A stretch of DNA of 6,891 bases from JAPLGD01 sp041302745 (GCA_041302745.1 JBFYQP010000155.1:1-6891); one strand, 5' to 3'; numbered from the stretch's first letter, positions 1 through 5,396 are shown. Numbers and translations are program-made. Notes: a model not told the origin generated them from the letters alone.

Positions 1-367
1 ACGCGGGGTCCAGGCGGAGGCATGCGAGAGCGTGATCCTTGCCTGCGACGAACGCGGCTTCCTTCTCCGCGTCTGCTGCCGAGTACGCCGTCGCAAGCTC
101 GAAGTACGCCTGAGCGAGACGATTCAGAACGCGCGCCTGCAGAGCGACGTCGGTTGCATCGAGAAGGGGTAACGCTTCCTCGTACAAGCAAATGGCCTCC
201 CTGAGGCGGCCCTCGTACGCGTCGAAGTCGAACGTCCCGGTCGATCGGTCGAAGAGGGCGTCCGCTTGCTCCACGAGGAAAGCGGGCGAGGCAGACTCCG
301 CCGCAAGGGCCGACAGGGCGGCGAATCCGACGACGATGGCCGCGACAACGAGTGCGCTACGCTTCAA
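1..367 (-). CDS. Exported TPR-like protein, N-terminal part (C-terminus beyond left edge)
   Basis: This reading frame is open from a TTG at 365-367 to the window edge (122 codons visible). I chose TTG because a strong AGGAGG lies six bases upstream; the only nearby ATG (about 20 bases upstream) is out of frame and stops after seven codons. The N-terminus (KRSALVVAAIVVGFAALSALA) looks like a Sec signal peptide with an ALA cleavage site near residue 22, so the product is probably periplasmic. The mature part is helical and Ala/Leu/Tyr-rich. Segments such as LREAICLYEEALPLL, ARVLNRLAQAYFELATAY and KDHALACLRLDP read like TPR helices, and the last resembles the end of a repeat unit. The pattern recalls small exported TPR proteins such as the TatT-type partners of TRAP transporters, but with only part of the protein visible I would not commit to that. 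It is divergent from the lipoprotein gene, with a 115-base shared upstream region. Confidence 0.75.
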   Translation of the reverse strand, partial: MKRSALVVAAIVVGFAALSALAAESASPAFLVEQADALFDRSTGTFDFDAYEGRLREAICLYEEALPLLDATDVALQARVLNRLAQAYFELATAYSAADAEKEAAFVAGKDHALACLRLDPA

Positions 368-482
368 GGGGCTCCTCCTCTCTCCATTGCCACGCGGGCC
401 GCACGAGCAGGGGTGTTTGACAATCCCTGACCCCTTGCGGCAGACTGGCAAGTCTATCACACAAGAAGGCGAGGGGGCCAGG
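368..482. promoter_or_regulatory. Divergent intergenic region with candidate plus-strand promoter and dyads
   Basis: These 115 bases separate two divergent genes. On the plus strand a perfect TTGACA lies at 417-422, and 18 bases further is CAGACT (441-446), which keeps the A, A and T of a -10 box at positions 2, 4 and 6; this would serve the gene starting at 483. The TTGACA sits inside an inverted repeat, AGGGGT (409-414) and ACCCCT (430-435). A second short dyad, AGACT-GGCA-AGTCT (442-455), covers the -10 region. No convincing minus-strand promoter for the TTG-start gene is visible. The -10 match is weak, so this is a candidate only. Confidence 0.3.
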
Positions 483-1091
483 ATGAAGAGAAGAGTTCGC
501 GTGATGGCAGTGGCGGGCCTTGCGTGCGGGGTTCTCCTGTGCAGCACGGGGTGCCTGCTCAATGTCTTCCAAACGGCACGCACACTCGGAGCAGGCAACG
601 TAGCGCTCGTGCTCGGGACAGGGCTGTTCGACCTCGACCTCGACGAAGCGACGCACGCCTACTGCTTGACTCCGGAGGTGCGACTGGCCGTCGGAATTGC
701 CGACGGCGTGGACCTCGGAATCGACACCGCCTTTCTCGTTCCGCTGGAGGGCGGAGACGCCGCCTGGGCAGGCACGACGGCCGACCTGAAGTTCGCCCTG
801 TTCGATCAGCCGGACACGTTCGCCCTCGCCCTTGGATTCGGAGGAGGCACCAGCATTGAGACGCTTGGCTGGCAAGTGTTCGGAGAGGTGTTCCTGGACA
901 GCAACGCCAGGTACTTCCCGGTCTTCTTCGCCTACGTGCCCCAGGTGATGCTCTCGGCCAGCGGGGTCATCCACCACGTGACGGGAGGGCTGAAGCTCCC
1001 GATCTCCGAGAAGGTGCGCATGCTCATCGAGGTGAACTGGAACTCGCTGACGTTCTTTGGGTACGGGTTGGCCCTCGAGGTCGGGTTCTAG
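483..1091 (+). CDS. Predicted lipoprotein with beta-barrel-like C-terminal domain
   Basis: A 202-residue protein. The ATG at 483 is preceded by GAGGGGG at 471-477, five bases away; the frame is open further upstream, but that part would destroy the signal peptide. The N-terminus has basic residues (MKRRVR), a hydrophobic core and a lipobox-like STGC, so Cys24 is the likely lipidation site. The remainder is short, alternating, Gly- and aromatic-rich segments (for example VRLAVGIADGVDLGIDTAF, DLKFALF, TFALALGFGGG, MLIEVNWNSL) and ends in Val-Gly-Phe. A C-terminal Phe and such alternation are typical of outer-membrane beta-barrels. The segment FQTARTLGAGN just after the Cys, then a V/A-G-I-A-D-x-V-D-L-G-I motif, resembles uncharacterised bacterial lipoproteins I have seen without function. 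No enzymatic motif is visible. It is followed closely by the small membrane protein gene on the same strand and may be co-transcribed with it. Confidence 0.8.
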   Translation: MKRRVRVMAVAGLACGVLLCSTGCLLNVFQTARTLGAGNVALVLGTGLFDLDLDEATHAYCLTPEVRLAVGIADGVDLGIDTAFLVPLEGGDAAWAGTTADLKFALFDQPDTFALALGFGGGTSIETLGWQVFGEVFLDSNARYFPVFFAYVPQVMLSASGVIHHVTGGLKLPISEKVRMLIEVNWNSLTFFGYGLALEVGF

Positions 1092-1115
1092 CGAGGCGCC
1101 CCGGGGCTCGCCTCG
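1092..1115 (+). other. Stem-loop immediately after the lipoprotein stop codon
   Basis: CGAGGCG (1092-1098) pairs perfectly with CGCCTCG (1109-1115) around a loop that itself contains CCCCGGGG. It starts on the base after the TAG stop. There is no T-tract after it, so it is not a standard intrinsic terminator; it could protect the mRNA 3' end, or act as a weak attenuator between this gene and the next. Confidence 0.4.
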
Positions 1116-1137
1116 GATCGCGTCGATTGTGGCGGTC

Positions 1138-1192
1138 TTGTACCGTGCTGAGGCCGCCGGTAGGATGAAGCGCCTCCCGCAGCGGAGAGGCG
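1138..1192 (+). promoter_or_regulatory. Candidate sigma-70 promoter and 5' leader hairpin of the small membrane protein gene
   Basis: TTGTAC (1138-1143) and TAGGAT (1161-1166) are spaced by exactly 17 bases. They match the TTGACA/TATAAT consensus at 3/6 and 4/6 positions. Transcription would begin near 1173. That places an imperfect hairpin, CGCCTC-CCG (1171-1179) against CGG-A-GAGGCG (1183-1192), at the extreme 5' end of the mRNA, about 16 bases before the ribosome binding site. The gene may therefore be expressed independently of the lipoprotein gene upstream. Confidence 0.4.
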
Positions 1193-1218
1193 ACGACTGG
1201 AAGGGGCAAGGAGGAGGT

Positions 1219-1596
1219 ATGCGTCTTCGAACGGGTACCGCGGCCATCGCGGTGGTTGCGCTGTCAGCGGTCATGCTTCTCTCGTGGGCTGCCGCGGCCG
1301 CCGATGGCTTTCGGGAAGGCTATGAACTGGGTGTCGAAGAAGGGAAGAAGGATGCGCCGCTGATCAACATCGTGTGGGGAGTCCTCGGCGGAGTCATCGC
1401 CTTCGGCGTCGCGGCCTTCAGCGCTCCTCCGGATCCGTCGGCAATGCGGATGCAGCAACTCGAGGGGAAGTCGTCCGACTACAAGGCCGGGTACTTCGAG
1501 GGGTACGCTCAGGGCCGCCAGAACATGCGCCTCTTGTACATCGGGGGCGGTGCGATCCTGCCGACCCTGCTTCTTCTCGTTCTCCTGGGAATGTAG
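1219..1596 (+). CDS. Small membrane protein with duplicated GY-x2-G-x3-G motif
   Basis: A 125-residue protein. The ATG at 1219 has a very strong ribosome binding site (AGGAGGAGG directly upstream), and the protein begins with a signal-peptide-like stretch (residues 1-28, ending AAAAA before Asp29). I do not recognise the family. Two hydrophobic segments follow, about residues 48-70 (INIVWGVLGGVIAFGVAAF) and 105-125 (LLYIGGGAILPTLLLLVLL). A motif occurs twice, once before each segment: FREGYELGVEEGKK (31-44) and YKAGYFEGYAQGRQ (88-101). Both have the form aromatic-basic-x-Gly-Tyr-x2-Gly-x3-Gly-basic. If the signal peptide is cleaved and both segments span the membrane, the two copies would lie on opposite sides. 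No catalytic residues are evident; a structural, scaffold or small-transporter-accessory role is possible but unsupported. Transcription ends at the intrinsic terminator downstream. Confidence 0.8.
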   Translation: MRLRTGTAAIAVVALSAVMLLSWAAAAADGFREGYELGVEEGKKDAPLINIVWGVLGGVIAFGVAAFSAPPDPSAMRMQQLEGKSSDYKAGYFEGYAQGRQNMRLLYIGGGAILPTLLLLVLLGM

Positions 1597-1603
1597 GGCC
1601 AGC

Positions 1604-1638
1604 GCTCCCTTGCGTCGCCAGCGCGACGTTGTGGGAGC
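1604..1638 (+). other. Nested stem-loop in the 3' UTR of the small membrane protein gene
   Basis: Seven bases after the TAG stop, GCTCCC (1604-1609) pairs with GGGAGC (1633-1638). Inside it CGTCGC (1613-1618) pairs with GCGACG (1623-1628) around a CAGC loop, leaving a small TTG/TTGT internal loop. It lies just ahead of the terminator at 1649-1685. The stems are perfect but no T-tract follows, so it is a structure of unknown purpose rather than a terminator. Confidence 0.4.
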
Positions 1639-1648
1639 CCGGGAAGAT

Positions 1649-1685
1649 GGCGCTCGATCCTCGCGGATCGGGCGCTTTCATTTTT
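1649..1685 (+). terminator. Rho-independent terminator (plus strand)
   Basis: GGCGCTCGATCC (1649-1660) pairs with GGATCGGGCGCT (1665-1676) over 12 positions, two of them G-U, around a TCGC loop. TTTCATTTTT follows immediately. The U-rich side faces the plus-strand transcript, so it ends the gene at 1219-1596. Read from the convergent mutY side there is no T-tract after the stem, so it should be effectively one-directional. Confidence 0.8.
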
Positions 1686-1697
1686 CCTACGAGTCCT

Positions 1698-2807
1698 CTA
1701 CGCCACGGCCTCTGCGAGGGTGCGAGCGATCTTCCGGTCGGCCACGGAGAGCGCGTAGCGCTGCAGATCCTGAAGCCCGACCCAAGAGAGGTCTGCGCAG
1801 CCGAGGGCGCGCGGGCGGACGCCCCTGTGTCGGCAATCGTAGACGTGGAGAGACATCCGGAAGTGCGAGTAGGCATGCTCGACGGTCGTGACGCGTCGGC
1901 CGACGGTGACCTCGATGCCGAGTTCCTCGTGCAGCTCGCGGCGAAGCGCTTCCTCGAAGGTCTCGCCAACCTCCACCGTGCCGCCGGGGAATTCCCACAT
2001 CCCGCCGAGCATGTCGTCCGCCAAGCGTTGAGCGATGAGGACGCGCGGACGTCGTGATCCCGGACCCTGCCAGCGCTCCCAGATCACGCCGGCGACGACG
2101 TCCCGGTGGGGGACACTCGGTCGTTTCGGCTTCTGGGGGAAGTGGGCGACGACCTCTCTGTGATGTGCATCACATTCGGCGGCCACCGGGCATGCGCCGC
2201 AGCGAGCGTTTCGGGGCGTACAGATGCGGGCTCCGAGGTCCATGAGCGCCTGATTCACCACGCCAGCTCGGTCTCCTCGCACGAGGGCCTCAGCAGCCGC
2301 GCGCAGCGCCGCGCGAGTTGTCGCGCGGGCGGGGTCGCCCTTCACGCAGAAGAGCCGAGACGTCACCCGAATCACGTTCCCGTCGAGCGCGGGTTCGTTC
2401 GCACCGAACGCGATCGACGCCACCGCGGCGGCCGTGTACGAACCCACTCCGGGGAGCCGCACCAGACGCTCGGCAGAGTCCGGGAAGACGCCGCCGTAGT
2501 CACGCATGACGGCGATCGCGGCACGATGAAGGTTGTGAGCCCTCCGGTAGTAGCCGAGTCCTTCCCAGGCCTTCAGCACGTCGTCGATCGGCGAGCGGGC
2601 AAGGCGTTCGACCGTCGGGAACCGCCTGAGGAATGGCTCGAAGTACCGAAGCGCTGTCTCGACACGGGTTTGCTGCAGCATGACCTCGGAGACCAGAATG
2701 GCGTACGGATCCGACGTCTGCCGCCAGGGAAGGTCCCGGGCTTCGGTCCCATACCAGGCGAGCAGTCGACGCTGGATCCGGCCGCAGGATCGTCCGTCCT
2801 TCCGCAT
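1698..2807 (-). CDS. mutY: A/G-specific adenine DNA glycosylase with intact Nudix box
   Basis: MutY removes adenine mispaired with 8-oxoguanine in base-excision repair. The 369-residue protein has the full family layout: LPWR near the start, catalytic Glu41 in SEVMLQQT, the helix-hairpin-helix LPGVGSYTA (118-126), Asp142 in ALDGNVIRV, and the [4Fe-4S] ligands Cys196, 203, 206 and 212 with the canonical 6-2-5 spacing. The C-terminal domain carries Tyr-Ser-His (313-315), matching the 8-oxoguanine-reading F-S-H motif described in the Geobacillus enzyme. Unlike E. coli MutY, whose C-terminal domain is a degenerate MutT relative, this domain keeps a complete G-x5-E-x7-R-E-L-x-E-E-x-G-I Nudix signature (Gly276 to Ile298). 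It is the last gene of the operon, 18 bases after the PrpD stop. No clear Shine-Dalgarno precedes the ATG, so translation may depend on coupling, and the exact start is less certain than for its neighbours. Confidence 0.95.
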   Translation of the reverse strand: MRKDGRSCGRIQRRLLAWYGTEARDLPWRQTSDPYAILVSEVMLQQTRVETALRYFEPFLRRFPTVERLARSPIDDVLKAWEGLGYYRRAHNLHRAAIAVMRDYGGVFPDSAERLVRLPGVGSYTAAAVASIAFGANEPALDGNVIRVTSRLFCVKGDPARATTRAALRAAAEALVRGDRAGVVNQALMDLGARICTPRNARCGACPVAAECDAHHREVVAHFPQKPKRPSVPHRDVVAGVIWERWQGPGSRRPRVLIAQRLADDMLGGMWEFPGGTVEVGETFEEALRRELHEELGIEVTVGRRVTTVEHAYSHFRMSLHVYDCRHRGVRPRALGCADLSWVGLQDLQRYALSVADRKIARTLAEAVA

Positions 2808-2825
2808 GGGAGGCGGCCTTGCGTG

Positions 2826-4202
2826 CTACCGACCTCGCGCGAGCAGGCGCATGTAGTCCCCCGTCGCCTCGAACTGCTCGAGGTGGAACGTGGCCTCCAC
2901 GATGCGTTCGATCCTCCGATCCGGGAGGATGGAGGATGCGTTCGACCGGAACTTCTCGGCGACGTCGTCGTCGGAGAGCGGGCGCTCCGGACTTCCCTTC
3001 GCGTAATCCTCCTGGCGCGTGTACGACTCGCCGCTCTCGGTCGTGACCGTGACGACGGCGCGCTTCACTTTCGGGAAGAGAGCGTCGATGGCCGGCTCGG
3101 CGACGACCTGGATCTTCCCGAGCAGGCTCCGCACGAAGGGGTCGGCCAGCGCGTCGGCCTCGAAGTCGGACGGCAGGACGTTGCCCTTGGCGGCGGCGAC
3201 GGCAATGCAGTAAGGGAGAGAGTGATCCGCCGTCTCCTTCGTCTTCGGGTCGTACTTCGACGGATCGGAGAGGATGTCTGCCCCCCGCGTCGTGGTCTTG
3301 ACGAGGATCGATCGGAGAGAGTGCGGATCGACCTTGTTCTCCTCCATGACCTCGAGCAGGGCGGTGATCGGCTGGTGCGTGAGCGCCTCCGTGGGGAACG
3401 CCTTGTACCCGCACTCGGTGATCAGAAACTCCGAGCCGAGGCCGCGGGTCATAACCTCGGCGTCCCACGTGACGTTGCCGAGAACGTGGAACACGCCCTC
3501 CTTCCCCTCGAACACCTCGACGGGTCCCGTGTACCCGGTGGACGCAAGCACGGCGGCGCGAACGCCGGCCTCGGTCGCCATCGGATCGGCTGTGTTCTTC
3601 ATGTTCGTCAGATGGCCGGCGACGACGCCCCCGAGCGTGAAGTGGCTCGAGCCGCTGATCCCGCACGCCGCGACCAGCTGATCCTCGGAGAGCCCGAGCA
3701 TCCGCCCGGCGACGAAGGGGCTTACGAACTGCGTCAGGGTCGCGTGATGCCAGCCGACTTCGCGTACGCCGGGGGTCGCCGCAAGGCAGAGGCGCATCTC
3801 GAGTTCGTACGCGATGAGCATCCCGACGATGAGCTCTCGTCCGTCCAGCTTGCGATGCTCGGCCGGCGCCAGCGCGGCGGGGAGGATGTCCGACGGGTGG
3901 CTCGGGTCCTGCTTCCAGTAGATGTCGTTGTAGTCCATGGCGCGGATCAGGAGCGCGTTCATGAGCGCGGCGTTCGCGATGTCCGTCCGTGTGCCGTGTC
4001 CGATGATCGTGGCCTGCGACTTGCCGCCGACGCGGCGCACGTACTCGTAGGCCTGAAGCATGTCCTCGTGGTCGACGGCGGCGAGGGCGCACCCGATCGA
4101 GTCGAGCAGGAATCGTTTCGCCTCGTGTCGCGCCGCCTGAGGGATGCCGTCGTATCCCAACCCGAGGGCGAACTGCGCCATTCTTCGACTGATCGACGTC
4201 AT
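2826..4202 (-). CDS. MmgE/PrpD family protein (2-methylcitrate dehydratase-like)
   Basis: A 458-residue protein, a normal length for the MmgE/PrpD family, which includes 2-methylcitrate dehydratase (PrpD, MmgE), cis-aconitate decarboxylase and iminodisuccinate epimerase. Family landmarks visible are FLLDSIGCALAA (31-42), MDYNDIYWKQDPSHPSDIL (89-107) with the DYND and HPSD active-site region, GVREVGWHHATLT (145-157), GYKAFPTEALTHQPI (265-279), and the YDPKTKETADHSLPYCIA segment (317-334). The start is firm: AGGAGG lies five bases before the ATG and overlaps the TAG stop of the upstream dehydrogenase, leaving only nine bases between the genes, so translation is probably coupled. The neighbour suggests a tricarboxylate substrate (2-methylcitrate, citrate or a homolog). 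No citrate synthase, lyase or propionyl-CoA gene is in the window, so I do not assign the exact reaction. The enzyme should be cytoplasmic and cofactor-free. Confidence 0.9.
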   Translation of the reverse strand: MTSISRRMAQFALGLGYDGIPQAARHEAKRFLLDSIGCALAAVDHEDMLQAYEYVRRVGGKSQATIIGHGTRTDIANAALMNALLIRAMDYNDIYWKQDPSHPSDILPAALAPAEHRKLDGRELIVGMLIAYELEMRLCLAATPGVREVGWHHATLTQFVSPFVAGRMLGLSEDQLVAACGISGSSHFTLGGVVAGHLTNMKNTADPMATEAGVRAAVLASTGYTGPVEVFEGKEGVFHVLGNVTWDAEVMTRGLGSEFLITECGYKAFPTEALTHQPITALLEVMEENKVDPHSLRSILVKTTTRGADILSDPSKYDPKTKETADHSLPYCIAVAAAKGNVLPSDFEADALADPFVRSLLGKIQVVAEPAIDALFPKVKRAVVTVTTESGESYTRQEDYAKGSPERPLSDDDVAEKFRSNASSILPDRRIERIVEATFHLEQFEATGDYMRLLARGR

Positions 4203-4211
4203 CGTTGCCTC

Positions 4212-5330
4212 CTAGGCGAGCGCGGCGATGACCGCGTCGGCCATGCCGCTCGTCGTCGTCGTCCCTCCCATGTCGTACGTCCTCGCCTTCCCTTCGGCGA
4301 CGACGCGGGCAATGGCTCGCTCGATGCGCTCGGCCTTCTCGTGCTCGCCGAGGTGATCGAGCATCAGACGCGCGGCCTGAATCGTGGCGATCGGGTTGAC
4401 CTTGTTCATTCCCGCGTACTTGGGAGCGGAGCCGTGCGTCGGCTCGAACACGGCGTAGTGATCGCCGATGTTGCCCGCCGAGGCGAACCCGAGACCCCCG
4501 ACGAGCTGCGCCGCAAGGTCCGAGATGATGTCGCCGAACAGGTTGGTAGAGACCAGAATGCCGTAGTCTTGTGGGTTCTTGACGAGCCACATGCACATCG
4601 CGTCGATGTTCGTCTCCCACAACTCGATTCCCGTGTACTCCGCCGCCATCGCGCGCGCCTCGCGGATCATCAGCCCCGAAGTCTCGCGGATGACGTTGGC
4701 CTTCTCCACGACGGTGACCGTCTTGTACCCGTACTTCTTTGCGTGTTCGAACGCGCTCTTCAGGATCCGGCGGCACCCGCCACGCGTGACGATGCGGGCG
4801 GAGATGGCCATGTCCTCGTTGGGCACGGCGTCGAAGCGCTTCATCTTCGGGTGCAGGGCGAACGCCTTTCGGATGTCAGGCGGGATGGGGTGCCACTCGA
4901 CGCCGGCGTAGAGGTCCTCGGTGTTCTCACGGAAGACGACGATGTCGATGTCGTCTCGCAGATTGAGGGGGTTCCCAGGATACGCCTTGCACGGGCGCAT
5001 GTTCGTGTGCAGGTCGAAGAGCTGGCGGAGTCCGACGATGGGGCTCGAGTAGGTGAACCCCTTCCCTCGGAGGGACGGCGACAGCTCCGCGGCGGCCTCC
5101 TCCTTGGGCTTCGAGGTGATGGCCCCAAACAGGCACACGTCCGTGGACTTGAGGAGCTTGATCGTGCGCTCGGGAAGAGGGTCGCCTTCGCTCTTCCAGA
5201 ACTCCCAGCCGATGTCGCCGTGCTGATAGTCGGCCTTCAGCCCCACCGCGTCGAGAACGCGCTTCGCGGCGGCCAGCACGTCGCCTCCGATTCCGTCGCC
5301 CGGCAGCATTGCGATCCGGTAGTTGGCCAT
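4212..5330 (-). CDS. Isocitrate/isopropylmalate dehydrogenase family protein
   Basis: A 372-residue beta-decarboxylating dehydrogenase: NAD(P)-dependent oxidation and decarboxylation of a 2-hydroxy-3-carboxy acid, with a divalent metal. Seen are LPGDGIGGDV at the start, the substrate loop SSPIVGLRQLFDLHTNMRP (95-113), FRENTEDLYAGVEW (133-146) with Arg134 and Tyr141, Lys210 in VEKANV, metal-site Asp243, Asp267 and Asp271, and HGSAPKYAGMNKVNP (299-313). Lys304, Tyr305 and Val311 line up with the NADP-selecting Lys344, Tyr345 and Val351 of E. coli isocitrate dehydrogenase. However, the position of E. coli Asn115 is Ile98, as in archaeal-type isopropylmalate/homoisocitrate enzymes. NADP-isocitrate dehydrogenase is the leading guess; homoisocitrate or another malate analogue is possible. 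The start is the ATG after GGGAGGG; the upstream frame stays open, but that extension has shadow-like composition. It is the first gene of the operon with the PrpD homolog and mutY. Confidence 0.9.
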   Translation of the reverse strand: MANYRIAMLPGDGIGGDVLAAAKRVLDAVGLKADYQHGDIGWEFWKSEGDPLPERTIKLLKSTDVCLFGAITSKPKEEAAAELSPSLRGKGFTYSSPIVGLRQLFDLHTNMRPCKAYPGNPLNLRDDIDIVVFRENTEDLYAGVEWHPIPPDIRKAFALHPKMKRFDAVPNEDMAISARIVTRGGCRRILKSAFEHAKKYGYKTVTVVEKANVIRETSGLMIREARAMAAEYTGIELWETNIDAMCMWLVKNPQDYGILVSTNLFGDIISDLAAQLVGGLGFASAGNIGDHYAVFEPTHGSAPKYAGMNKVNPIATIQAARLMLDHLGEHEKAERIERAIARVVAEGKARTYDMGGTTTTSGMADAVIAALA

Positions 5331-5396
5331 GATCCCTCCCGCCTCGTGCGAGGCGGGGCGATTATACCGGTCGAAGCGTGGGATCGGCGTCCCACG
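5331..5396 (-). promoter_or_regulatory. Promoter, operator-like dyad and leader hairpin of the dehydrogenase-PrpD-mutY operon
   Basis: On the minus strand a perfect TATAAT occupies 5361-5366. The hexamer 17 bases upstream (5384-5389) is CGCCGA, a poor -35. That hexamer is exactly the six-base centre of a perfect inverted repeat, CGTGGGA (5377-5383) and TCCCACG (5390-5396). The geometry suggests a regulator binding over -35, perhaps an activator since the -35 is weak. Downstream, CCCGCCTCG (5349-5357) pairs perfectly with CGAGGCGGG (5338-5346), and the latter runs into the GGGAGGG ribosome binding site (5334-5340). Transcription from the TATAAT would start near 5354, inside the first arm of this hairpin. 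All of this is read from sequence only. Confidence 0.55.

Noticed and set aside
192..482. An N-terminal extension of the lipoprotein gene
   Set aside because: It would overlap the divergent exported-protein gene and bury the signal peptide and lipobox; the ATG at 483 has its own ribosome binding site.
357..1274. A 305-codon minus-strand frame opposite the lipoprotein gene
   Set aside because: It has no family motifs, overlaps the better-supported lipoprotein gene and its promoter region, and has antisense-shadow composition.
2808..2825. A separate promoter for mutY in the gap after the PrpD gene
   Set aside because: The gap is only 18 bases and has no -10-like sequence; co-transcription is the simpler reading.
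2500..4776. A 758-codon minus-strand open frame across the PrpD and dehydrogenase genes
   Set aside because: It is out of frame with both, extremely Arg-rich and low in complexity, and contains no recognisable motif; it is a GC-bias shadow.
5377..5396. The dyad at 5377-5396 as a terminator for the transglycosylase gene
   Set aside because: No T-tract follows it on the minus strand; the sequence after it is CTTCGACC and then the TATAAT box, so an operator-like role fits better.
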